From positions 1-30,959 of the forward strand of contig UQTM01000038.1 of assembly GCA_900544025.1 (NCBI GenBank): 30,959 nucleotides of DNA, given 5' to 3'. The number at the start of each line of letters is the position of its first letter. Position 1 is the stretch's first letter. Shown here one piece after another: positions 7,104 through 14,773 of the stretch. The position numbers and the translations under genes were made by a program. The stretch comes from an uncultured Odoribacter sp. (lineage in GTDB: Bacteria; Bacteroidota; Bacteroidia; Bacteroidales; Marinifilaceae). The notes beneath the pieces are model-generated. The model saw only the letters and a list, made by a program, of their open reading frames with translations. It ran no database searches and was not told the DNA's origin.

Positions 7104-8014
7104 CGTCCGGCAGGGGAAGACATTCCCAAAAACGATTCCACATTGTCGATCACCTTACGGGAAAGCCTTTCCATACATTGCACGGAATGTCCGGACACCC
7201 GGTCGCAGAAAATCACCTGCTCCGATCCCGCCAGCACCGGAGCATACGCCCCCATACCCACCTGGTCACACAAAAAATAATTATCCGGAGCTTTCAGCCA
7301 CTCTTGCAGGGCAGGCACATCGAAAGTCACCCCCACCGAAGTGTTGAACAGAATCTTATTGCGTCCGAACAGCCGGAATTCCTCCTCTTTCAAAACGATA
7401 CTGTTCCGGGGCAGGCAAGTGCCTAAAATATCCACTTCCTGCAACAATTCCGGCAGCGTACGCCAGCGAATGCCGGACTCTTCCGCTTCCGGCTTCCGGC
7501 TACGATTGTAATAGAACACCTGTGCGCCGAAAAACTGTAAAGCATCGGCAATCATGCGCCCGGTACGTCCCAGCCCGATAATCCCCACTTTCAGCCCGGT
7601 CAGTTCATACGCCTGCGGGCGCCACTGAACACCGCCGAACCCATGCAGCAAACGCACCAGTTCGCTCACCACATATTCCACCACTCCCTCGTCTCCGTAA
7701 TCGCGAATGCCCCACACCGTGATCCCTTTCTCACGGGCGGCGGCAATATCCACATTCGCGCTTTCCTCACTGTAAAGCGAACAGCACATTCCGATATAGC
7801 GGATACCGGGGCAAGCTCCGATCACCTCTTTCTTCACAGGCGTTTTATACGACACCAGCACGGCATCGGCATCCCCGATCCTCCGGATCGTTTCCTCCGC
7901 CCCGTCGGGAACGGAATCGTAGAAAACGACTTCTTCCGCCAATTCATTCAACCGCTCTCTTGCCCAGGGTTTTAAGCCCGTTTCATCGATCACTGCTATT
8001 TTCCGAAACATCAT
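7100..8014 (-). CDS. Divergent D-isomer 2-hydroxyacid dehydrogenase-like protein
   Basis: This 304-residue protein has the two-domain plan of the D-2-hydroxyacid dehydrogenase family. The Rossmann motif GLGRTG (147-152) and GLKVGIIGLG strand are intact, so NAD(P) binding is likely. In the usual family the catalytic Arg lies in N-x-x-R-G; here the block reads FNTSVGVTFDVPAL, with Val227 at that place. The catalytic Glu block (DVF..EP) reads CDQVGMGAYAP, with no Glu, while a His276 near the C-terminus could be the general acid. It may therefore be a non-standard oxidoreductase or NAD-binding regulator. The start is ATG 8014 (a second ATG follows immediately). It has a well-formed promoter and overlaps acpH by 4 bases. 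Confidence 0.8.
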   Translation of the reverse strand: MMFRKIAVIDETGLKPWARERLNELAEEVVFYDSVPDGAEETIRRIGDADAVLVSYKTPVKKEVIGACPGIRYIGMCCSLYSEESANVDIAAAREKGITVWGIRDYGDEGVVEYVVSELVRLLHGFGGVQWRPQAYELTGLKVGIIGLGRTGRMIADALQFFGAQVFYYNRSRKPEAEESGIRWRTLPELLQEVDILGTCLPRNSIVLKEEEFRLFGRNKILFNTSVGVTFDVPALQEWLKAPDNYFLCDQVGMGAYAPVLAGSEQVIFCDRVSGHSVQCMERLSRKVIDNVESFLGMSSPAGR

Positions 8015-8036
8015 TCATCTTATTTAAGTTCTTCAA

Positions 8037-8068
8037 CAAAGATAATACAAGCCGGGGGCAGAAACAAA
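8037..8068 (-). promoter_or_regulatory. Canonical Bacteroidota promoter for the dehydrogenase-acpH operon
   Basis: On the minus strand TTTG (8068-8065), a 20-base spacer and TATCTTTG (8044-8037) match the TTTG / TAnnTTTG consensus exactly. The -7 box lies about 23 bases before the ATG at 8014, so the leader is very short. Confidence 0.8.
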
Positions 8069-8238
8069 TAAATTTATTCCCGCCGGTTCCCGGCCTGCGT
8101 AATCCGGAGTCTGTATGCGGCAAAATCAAATCCCCCCCGACGGTAAAAACACGCCCGGTGAAAAAATTCGGCAACATCGGACGGCACTTTTCGTATATAT
8201 GCTCATAATGAATATAATAACCATTGAAAATAAAAACG

Positions 8239-9072
8239 ATGAAAGTAAAATTATTATTTCTCATGTTCTTCCTCGCTACGGGGCTGGTCATGGCAAGCTG
8301 TAACCAGCGGGACAAATACCGTCCCGAAACCAAAGTGATCTCGTCGCTAAGTGCCAAATATCCCAAAGCTTCCCGGGTGGAATGGGAACAGGAAAAAGGC
8401 TACCAGGTAGCTGAATTTCGGGAAAAAGGCGTAGAATATAAAGCCTGGTTCAGCAACGACGGCAAATGGATTATGACGGAAAGCGACCTGAAATACGGAG
8501 CCCTGCCCGCAACGATCCGTTCCGACGTAGAGAAAGGCGAATACAGCAGTTGGAAAAAAGACGACATCGATAAAATCGAAAGGGCGGGTATGCCTGCCGT
8601 TTACGTGCTGGAAATGAAAAAAGACGGACAGGAAGCCGAACTGTATTACAGCGAAAACGGCGAATTGATGAAAGTGATAACCGAAAGGCAGAAAAAGCAA
8701 AAACTCGCCTACATGCCTTTAGATCAATCCGTAAGGGATAAAATCACCCTCAAATACCCGAAAGCGGTAATCATTGAAGCCGATGAAGAAAACGGCATGC
8801 TGGAAGTGGACATCTTAGACAAAGGGATAAATAAAGAAGTCGTATTCTCGCCCCGGAACGAATGGATATCTACTTCCTGGGAAGTCCGTAAAAACGACAT
8901 CCCGGCAGCGGTCAGTGCCATACTCGACGAAGCGCCTTACAAAGACTACCGGATCGACGACGCACATTTTGTGGAAACACCCGACCAATCATACTACTTG
9001 TTGGAATTGGAAAAAGGCAATTCCGAAATAAAGCTCGCCGTCACGCCGGAAGGCGAAATCGTCCAGAAGTAA
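8239..9072 (+). CDS. PepSY-like (DUF2874-type) repeat lipoprotein
   Basis: From ATG 8239 (MKVKLLFL) this is a 277-residue lipoprotein; the upstream TTG at 8224 adds only five residues. The signal peptide ends VMAS-C, so the mature protein is probably lipid-anchored. The mature part holds two similar units: VISSLSAKYPKASRVEWEQ with VEYKAWFSNDGKWIMTESDL, then VRDKITLKYPKAVIIEADE with NKEVVFSPRNEWISTSWEV. Each unit contains a pair of alpha/beta PepSY-like repeats, a fold common in Bacteroidales periplasmic proteins of unknown role. It is a single gene followed by a terminator. No enzymatic residues are apparent. Confidence 0.8.
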   Translation: MKVKLLFLMFFLATGLVMASCNQRDKYRPETKVISSLSAKYPKASRVEWEQEKGYQVAEFREKGVEYKAWFSNDGKWIMTESDLKYGALPATIRSDVEKGEYSSWKKDDIDKIERAGMPAVYVLEMKKDGQEAELYYSENGELMKVITERQKKQKLAYMPLDQSVRDKITLKYPKAVIIEADEENGMLEVDILDKGINKEVVFSPRNEWISTSWEVRKNDIPAAVSAILDEAPYKDYRIDDAHFVETPDQSYYLLELEKGNSEIKLAVTPEGEIVQK

Positions 9073-9095
9073 CCGGACGCCCCCTTATAAAAACA

Positions 9096-9139
9096 ACGGT
9101 CTTTCCCCTCAAATAAAAGAAAGGAAAGACCGTTTTTAT
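9096..9139. terminator. Intrinsic terminator after the PepSY-like gene
   Basis: An 11-bp perfect stem (ACGGTCTTTCC at 9096-9106 with GGAAAGACCGT at 9123-9133) is followed by TTTTATTT. It lies between converging genes; AAAAAC on the left arm may give termination on the minus strand too. Confidence 0.85.
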
Positions 9140-9167
9140 TTCATCGCATTTATGAAAGCGAAAGCAC

Positions 9168-10400
9168 TTACCGCTTCCACTCGCAGATGCGCCGGATAGC
9201 CCGCTCCGTTCGCTCCCGGTCGCCGAATCCGGTCAGGCGGAAATACCCTTCCCCTCCCGGCCCGAAACCCACGCCGGGCGTACCTACCACATGGCATTCC
9301 GACAGCAGGCGATCGAAAAACGTCCACGATGTCATGCCTTCGGGCACCTGCAACCAGACATAAGGAGAATTGATCCCGCCAAACGCCTTGAACCCGGCCT
9401 CCAGCAACCCGGCACGGATCGTGCGGGCATTATCCATATAATAAGCGATCAAATCCGCCACTTCCCGCCGTCCCTCCGGAGAATACACCGCTTCGGCAGC
9501 CCGCTGGATGATGTATGCCGTTCCGTTAAACTTCGTACACTGGCGGCGGTTCCACAAGCGGTTCAATTCTACGGCATGCCCCGCCCGGTCATATACGTTC
9601 AGTTCATGGGGCACCACCGTATAACCGCAACGCAACCCCGTAAATCCGGCTGTTTTCGAAAAGCTGCGAAATTCCACAGCTACCCGCTTCGCTCCCTCTA
9701 TCTCGTAAATGCTGTGAGGTACATCGTCCTCGTGAATATACGCCTCGTAAGCCGCATCGAACAAAAGCAGCACCCGGTGTTCCAGGGCATAATCCACCCA
9801 GGCTTTCAACTCCTGCTTATTCAAAGCCGCCCCGGTGGGATTGTTGGGAAAGCACAAATAAATCACATCCGGGATTTCCGCCGGAAAATCGGGTTTAAAA
9901 TCGTTTTCGGCCCGGCAGGTCAGATACACGATCTTATCCCAACAACCGCCCGTCTGCAACTCTCCGGCACGCCCTGCCATGACGTTGGAATCGATATACA
10001 CCGGATACACCGGATCGGTCACGGCAATCCGGTTTCCTTCGGCCAAAATATCCGTGAAATTCCCGGTATCGCTCTTCGCCCCGTCGCTGACAAACACCTC
10101 GTCGGCACTCAGCGACACGCCCCGCGAAGCAAAATCGTGCTCTATGATCGTCTGCCTTAAAAATTCATACCCCTGTTCCGGCCCGTATCCCCGGAAAGTA
10201 GAGCCGTCGGCCATCTCATCCACAGCGGAATGCAAAGCCCGGATCACCGCAGGTGTCAGCGGGCGGGTAACGTCCCCTATGCCCAGGCGGATCACATCCG
10301 CTTCGGGATGCCCGGCTTTAAAAGCAGCCACTTTAGCCGCCACTTCTGAAAAAAGATAACTCTCCGGCAGAGCCAGAAATCGTTCGTTTACCAATACCAT
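9168..10400 (-). CDS. dapL: LL-diaminopimelate aminotransferase
   Basis: This 410-residue fold-type I PLP aminotransferase converts tetrahydrodipicolinate directly to LL-diaminopimelate with glutamate as amino donor, bypassing the succinylase and acetylase steps of lysine synthesis. The N-terminus VNERFLALPESYLFSEVAAK and RLGIGDVTRPLTP are characteristic of DapL. FPNNPTG and SFSKTAGFTGLRCGY follow, with the PLP Schiff-base Lys249. Full length for the family. It starts 11 bases after the stop of dapF, so the two genes form an operon that yields meso-diaminopimelate for peptidoglycan and lysine. Confidence 0.95.
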   Translation of the reverse strand: MVLVNERFLALPESYLFSEVAAKVAAFKAGHPEADVIRLGIGDVTRPLTPAVIRALHSAVDEMADGSTFRGYGPEQGYEFLRQTIIEHDFASRGVSLSADEVFVSDGAKSDTGNFTDILAEGNRIAVTDPVYPVYIDSNVMAGRAGELQTGGCWDKIVYLTCRAENDFKPDFPAEIPDVIYLCFPNNPTGAALNKQELKAWVDYALEHRVLLLFDAAYEAYIHEDDVPHSIYEIEGAKRVAVEFRSFSKTAGFTGLRCGYTVVPHELNVYDRAGHAVELNRLWNRRQCTKFNGTAYIIQRAAEAVYSPEGRREVADLIAYYMDNARTIRAGLLEAGFKAFGGINSPYVWLQVPEGMTSWTFFDRLLSECHVVGTPGVGFGPGGEGYFRLTGFGDRERTERAIRRICEWKR

Positions 10401-10411
10401 AAGCCTTTCTA

Positions 10412-11245
10412 TTATAGTTCGTATAACTCACCTTCAAACACGGTTTCCGCCGCTCCGGTCATGTACACATGATGATCCGCGCCCCATTCCACCTGCAAGT
10501 CGCCTCCCAGCAGATGAAGCACGGCCTTCCGTTCGCATTTCCCGTTCAAACCCCCCGCCACCAGCGAAGCGCAAGCACCCGTTCCGCATGCCATCGTTTC
10601 GCCCGTTCCTCTTTCCCACACCCTCATCCTCAACTCTCCGGGATTTATCACCTGTATGAACTCTACATTCGTACGCTGCGGAAAAAACGGATGGCATTCC
10701 AGCACCTTACCGATCCCTTCCAGGTCGATTTTATCCACATCGTCCACAAACATCACCGCATGCGGATTTCCCATCGACACGCAAGTGATACGAAAAACAT
10801 CCGCCTCCAGGTAAAAAGGCATATCCACCACCCGGTCGCCCGCATGATCCACCGGAATACGGGCGGGCGACAATTCGGGTGTCCCCATGTCCACCCGCAC
10901 GGACTTTACTTTTCCATTCTCCGGAAAAAGCGTCAGATGCCGCACTCCCGCCCCTGTTTCCAGGTCGATTTCCGTTTTACCGGTATGCCCCTTGTCATAT
11001 ACATATTTTCCCACACAGCGGGAACCGTTTCCGCACATGGCCGATTCGGTACCGTCGGCATTATACATCCGCATCCTGAAATCGTACCGGTCGGACGGAT
11101 CGATCAGGATCAGCCCGTCGGAGCCTACCCCGAAATGACGGTCGCTCACCCGCCGGGCCAATGCCGGAATATCCGCAATGGAATCGCCCGTTCCATACAT
11201 ATAAACATAGTCGTTTCCGATTCCATGCATTTTTGTAAATTTCAT
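10412..11245 (-). CDS. dapF: Diaminopimelate epimerase
   Basis: This 277-residue cytoplasmic epimerase interconverts LL- and meso-diaminopimelate by a two-base cysteine mechanism. Cys71 lies in AMCGNGSRC and Cys220 in ACGTGACAS, the two catalytic cysteines. The N-terminus KFTKMHGIGNDYVY is a family hallmark. It is the first gene of a dapF-dapL operon. A TATATTTG -7-like box on the minus strand lies 32 bases before the start. Confidence 0.97.
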   Translation of the reverse strand: MKFTKMHGIGNDYVYMYGTGDSIADIPALARRVSDRHFGVGSDGLILIDPSDRYDFRMRMYNADGTESAMCGNGSRCVGKYVYDKGHTGKTEIDLETGAGVRHLTLFPENGKVKSVRVDMGTPELSPARIPVDHAGDRVVDMPFYLEADVFRITCVSMGNPHAVMFVDDVDKIDLEGIGKVLECHPFFPQRTNVEFIQVINPGELRMRVWERGTGETMACGTGACASLVAGGLNGKCERKAVLHLLGGDLQVEWGADHHVYMTGAAETVFEGELYEL

Positions 11246-11276
11246 ATATACCCCCTGTTTTTAGAGTTACTTTTTG

Positions 11277-11284
11277 CAAATATA
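11277..11284 (-). promoter_or_regulatory. -7 box (TATATTTG) for dapF-dapL
   Basis: An exact TAnnTTTG match on the minus strand, 32 bases before the dapF ATG. A TTTG at 11304-11301 is only 16 bases upstream, shorter than the usual 19-20, so the -33 element is uncertain. Confidence 0.5.
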
Positions 11285-11395
11285 TAATATTTTACAATTA
11301 CAAACATATAAAATATGGGGTATTGATTTAAAATATTACAATTTTATTCACCAACACCCCTATTTTAAACAAACCATTTCTAAAAAAAAGGATTT

Positions 11396-12349
11396 TTATA
11401 TTTCCAGCATTTTTTTCTCCCTGGTCAGGTCGGAATAGTCCAGCCGGGGCGACGGAACGGAACACATTTTTATATAATCCCCCGCCTGGCAGGTATAATC
11501 ATAAAAAACCTGCTGCTCGTCCGTTAAATTTCCTTTCTCCACAATCCCGCCCTTCCATTCGAGGAAAGAATCCAAATCCGTCTGCTCCGAACAACGCACG
11601 AACACAATGCGGCGAGCGATCGGATTGTGATTGTAATCCAAAGTCATATAAAGCCCCCGCAACATATCGGGACGGTCGTGCAGGGGCAATTGCAGGTAAA
11701 TCGTCACCAAAGCCAGTTGCGGCGCAGGCGTTTCGCTGAACGAAAGGTAAAGAGTCCGGTAATCGCTCACGATCCCCACCCCCCACTGTATGCTGCGGTA
11801 AGCGCTGATGCGCCCTACTTTCAGATACTCGCCGTTGTCGGCCACCGCAAGCAGAAAAGGCTCTATTTTCAGACTATCCGCAGAGGACGAAAGGCTATAA
11901 CTCATATACTGCCCGCAATAGGGAGCCGCTTTGTGGGTAGATTGCAGCATCTCTTCCCCCAGCATCCCCACAAAAGGGCTTCCCGTCCGTTCCGCGCATT
12001 CTTCCGGCTCGAACTCCGCCAAAAGCTGGCGTGTAATCCCGATATTCGCCAAAAGCCGCTTCCGGGAAACATTATTCACCTGCGACAGCGCATAATCCAA
12101 AGCATCGTCCGGGGAACTTTTTTTCACCGCCTCGAAATAAGCGGGGAACACGGTGGTATATAGCGACGACAAAACGCTGGGAGTCATGTCGATGCGATCG
12201 GCGATCTCTTTCATTTTCACCCCCTTGTTACGCAAATACCCGATCCGGCGGTATATTTCCAAAAATTCGTTCATATCCTCGATTTTTAATAGTACGGTTT
12301 TATCCATTTTCGGCAAAATAAATCCAATATCATGACAATGCTGTTTCAT
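11396..12349 (-). CDS. Helix-turn-helix protein, candidate regulator of the phosphonate operon
   Basis: This 317-residue protein has a helix-turn-helix near residues 41-66 (RNKGVKMKEIADRIDMTPSV), followed by a long C-terminal region with no domain I recognise. That region contains QSTHKAAPYCGQYMSY and several beta-rich segments, and looks like a ligand-sensing or multimerisation module. It is transcribed divergently from the DUF5690-phnX-phnW operon across 157 bases that hold an inverted repeat and a promoter. Divergent placement suggests it controls that operon, but nothing in the protein itself points to phosphonates. The start could be ATG 12349 or ATG 12307 (MDKTVLL). It appears to be a Bacteroidota-type orphan family. 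Confidence 0.7.
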   Translation of the reverse strand: MKQHCHDIGFILPKMDKTVLLKIEDMNEFLEIYRRIGYLRNKGVKMKEIADRIDMTPSVLSSLYTTVFPAYFEAVKKSSPDDALDYALSQVNNVSRKRLLANIGITRQLLAEFEPEECAERTGSPFVGMLGEEMLQSTHKAAPYCGQYMSYSLSSSADSLKIEPFLLAVADNGEYLKVGRISAYRSIQWGVGIVSDYRTLYLSFSETPAPQLALVTIYLQLPLHDRPDMLRGLYMTLDYNHNPIARRIVFVRCSEQTDLDSFLEWKGGIVEKGNLTDEQQVFYDYTCQAGDYIKMCSVPSPRLDYSDLTREKKMLEI

Positions 12350-12372
12350 GAATGTTACATTAATATTACTTA

Positions 12373-12409
12373 ATCCGGGGGCTTAAAATGAATTTTATGA
12401 ATCCCGGAT
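12373..12409. promoter_or_regulatory. Nested inverted repeat, candidate operator
   Basis: ATCCGGG (12373-12379) pairs with CCCGGAT (12403-12409). Inside it lies a second inverted repeat, TAAAAT-GA-ATTTTA (12384-12397). It sits between the divergent HTH gene and the phosphonate operon, immediately upstream of the -33 region of the latter. No T-tract and no coding gene precede it, so an operator is likelier than a terminator. Confidence 0.45.
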
Positions 12410-12414
12410 ATTCA

Positions 12415-12445
12415 TTTTTTAACCGCTTCCCTCCCTCTACTTTTG
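12415..12445 (+). promoter_or_regulatory. Promoter of the DUF5690-phnX-phnW operon
   Basis: TACTTTTG (12438-12445) matches the TAnnTTTG -7 consensus. TTTT at 12415-12418, 19 bases upstream, differs from the TTTG -33 consensus by one base. The start codon lies about 60 bases downstream. Confidence 0.6.
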
Positions 12446-12506
12446 CTTCCGGAAAACAGAAAAACATCTCTCCCGGCACACCGGGCAGAATAAAAAACGA
12501 GTAAAT

Positions 12507-13853
12507 ATGAATCTTTCTTCCACTGCTAAAACCGTTTCCGGGAAACGCCTCTCCGACCTGCTGTTCATCCTTTGGGCAGGAGGCGCGGCGCTGCTGTCTT
12601 ACTCTCTGGTCTATGCCCTGCGCAAACCATACACTGCCGCCGCTTTCGAAGGATTGGAATTTTTCCACGTGGATTATAAGGTAGCGGTGACCATCGTCCA
12701 GATATTGGGTTACCTGATCGCCAAATTCGCCGGCATCAAACTTATCTCCGAGCTCAAAAAAGAAACCCGTTTCCGATTCATCGTCCTGGCTTCGATCCTG
12801 GCAGAACTGGCCTTGGTGGGTTTCTGGCTCCTGCCGGCCCCTTATAATCTGCTCGTCATGTTCTTCAACGGACTGGCATTGGGCTGCATGTGGGGGGTGA
12901 TTTTCAGCTTTATCGAAGGCCGGCGGGTTACCGATCTGCTGGCGAGCATGCTCGGCGTCAGCATCGTGTTCAGTTCCGGCACGGCCAAATCCATCGGGCT
13001 GTTTGTGATGAACACCCTGCACATAGACCAATTTCTGATGCCCGCCCTGATCGGAGGAGCGGCCCTGCCCCTGTTATTGCTGCTGGGGTATAGCCTGAGC
13101 CGTTTACCACAGCCCGACGAACACGACATCGCCAGCAAATCGAAGCGCGAAACCCTGAACGGCAAACAGCGCTGGGAATTGTTCCGCCAATATATGCCGA
13201 TGCTGACGCTTCTACTGGCCGCCAACTTCCTGCTGGTGATTCTCCGCGATATCAAAGAAGATTTCTTAGTGAATATCTTCGACGTATCCTCGTATTCCTC
13301 CTGGATTTTCGCCCGCATCGACAGCATAGTCACCCTGATTATATTAGGTATCTTCGGATTGATGATGTTCGTGAAAAGCAACATCAAAAGCCTGATACTC
13401 CTGCTCTCTATGGTCATTGCCGGATCGGTCGTCATGGGAATCACCTCCTTCGGCTACAACAGCATGCAACTCGGCCCTCTTAGCTGGCTTTTCATTCAAA
13501 GCCTTTGCCTGTACATCGCTTTCCTGACCTTCCAGACTATTTTTTTCGACCGGTTTATCGCCTGTTTCAAGATCAGGGGTTGCGTCGGCTTCTTTATCGC
13601 CCTGATCGACTTTATCGGTTACACGGGAACGGTATTAGTGCTGACGGTCAAAGAATTTATGCATCCGGACATCGACTGGCTGGAATTCTACAACCTGATG
13701 GCGGGCTGCGTCAGCCTGTTCTGCTGCGTAGCTTTCACCGGAGCGATGTTCTGCCTTTGGGGACAATATCGCAGGAAATTCCCACGCACTCAAGCACAAC
13801 AGCCCGGAACCCGCCCCGTACCTCCTCTGACCGCCCTGCCGCAAGCAGTTTAA
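12507..13853 (+). CDS. DUF5690 family membrane protein, candidate 2-aminoethylphosphonate transporter
   Basis: This 448-residue polytopic protein has about 12 hydrophobic helices in an MFS-like layout: two blocks of six separated by a basic loop (SKSKRETLNGKQRWELFRQY). The N-terminal ALRKPYTAAAFEG and the conserved ILRDIKEDFLVNIFD after helix 7 are marks of the Bacteroidota DUF5690 family. It is the first gene of the operon with phnX and phnW (99-base gap to phnX). Because no ABC phosphonate importer is encoded nearby, uptake of 2-aminoethylphosphonate is the natural inference, not a demonstrated function. The C-terminal tail is proline-rich and cytoplasmic. Confidence 0.8.
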   Translation: MNLSSTAKTVSGKRLSDLLFILWAGGAALLSYSLVYALRKPYTAAAFEGLEFFHVDYKVAVTIVQILGYLIAKFAGIKLISELKKETRFRFIVLASILAELALVGFWLLPAPYNLLVMFFNGLALGCMWGVIFSFIEGRRVTDLLASMLGVSIVFSSGTAKSIGLFVMNTLHIDQFLMPALIGGAALPLLLLLGYSLSRLPQPDEHDIASKSKRETLNGKQRWELFRQYMPMLTLLLAANFLLVILRDIKEDFLVNIFDVSSYSSWIFARIDSIVTLIILGIFGLMMFVKSNIKSLILLLSMVIAGSVVMGITSFGYNSMQLGPLSWLFIQSLCLYIAFLTFQTIFFDRFIACFKIRGCVGFFIALIDFIGYTGTVLVLTVKEFMHPDIDWLEFYNLMAGCVSLFCCVAFTGAMFCLWGQYRRKFPRTQAQQPGTRPVPPLTALPQAV

Positions 13854-13952
13854 AAGTGGAACGAAGAGAACAAGCACAGGCATTTCCCGCTAAATTTACA
13901 AACCGTTCAGAGAACACCGGCTAAAAACAATATTATTCAAATTCAGAAAAAT

Positions 13953-14753
13953 ATGAAAAAGGTTAATTGTATCATCATGGATTGGGCGGGTACGGCCGTA
14001 GATTTCGGCTGCTTTGCTCCCCTGCACGCTTTCCTGAAAATCTTTGAAGAAAAAAATATCCGGATCACCTACCGTCAGGCCCGCGAGCCTATGGGATTGC
14101 TGAAAATAGAGCATATCAAGGCCATACTCCGCATGCCGGAAGTAAACGCCCGGTTCCACGAGGTTTACGGACGCGAATGGAACATGCGGGATGTAAACGA
14201 AATGTACGAAAGTTTTGAAAAACACCTGTTCGCCTCGCTGGAAAACTTCACAGCTCCGATTCCGGGCGTGATCGACACCCTGAACGGTTTACGCAGGGAA
14301 GGCATCCGCATCGGCTCTACCACGGGCTACACACAGGCGATGATGGATGTGGTCCGTCCGGGAGCGGCAGCCCAGGGATATACCGTGGACAATCTGGTAA
14401 CGCCCGATCTCCTGCCCGCAGGACGTCCGGCTCCCTATATGATCTACCGAAACATGATCGATCTGGCGATCCCTTCGGTGGATGAAGTGGTGAAAGTCGG
14501 CGACACGATAGCCGACATTAAAGAAGGGATCAACGCCAAAGTATGGTCGGTGGGGGTTATCACCGGAAGTAACGAACTGGGACTGTCGCAGGATGAATAC
14601 GACGCCACCGCTCCCGGACAATTGGAAAAAATGAAATACGAAGTGCGGAAACGCATGCTCGATGCCGGAGCTCACTACGTGATCGATACCATCCGTGAAC
14701 TGCCCGAAACCCTTGCCACAATCAATGCCCGGCTGAATAACGATTATAAATAA
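13953..14753 (+). CDS. phnX: Phosphonoacetaldehyde hydrolase (phosphonatase)
   Basis: This 266-residue HAD-superfamily enzyme cleaves the C-P bond of phosphonoacetaldehyde to acetaldehyde and phosphate. The nucleophile Asp10 lies in IIMDWAGT, and the Schiff-base Lys51 in REPMGLLKIEHIKAI, the two residues that define phosphonatases among HAD proteins. IGSTTGYT and VKVGDTIADIKEG supply the other HAD motifs. It is cytoplasmic and full length. It follows the DUF5690 gene and precedes phnW by 20 bases, the order matching a complete 2-aminoethylphosphonate degradation unit. Confidence 0.96.
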   Translation: MKKVNCIIMDWAGTAVDFGCFAPLHAFLKIFEEKNIRITYRQAREPMGLLKIEHIKAILRMPEVNARFHEVYGREWNMRDVNEMYESFEKHLFASLENFTAPIPGVIDTLNGLRREGIRIGSTTGYTQAMMDVVRPGAAAQGYTVDNLVTPDLLPAGRPAPYMIYRNMIDLAIPSVDEVVKVGDTIADIKEGINAKVWSVGVITGSNELGLSQDEYDATAPGQLEKMKYEVRKRMLDAGAHYVIDTIRELPETLATINARLNNDYK

Positions 14754-14773
14754 ACCGAATAAAAACAAATACC

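Noticed and set aside
12373..12409. Nested inverted repeat as a terminator
   Set aside because: Both flanking genes point away from it and there is no T-tract, so an operator is more consistent.
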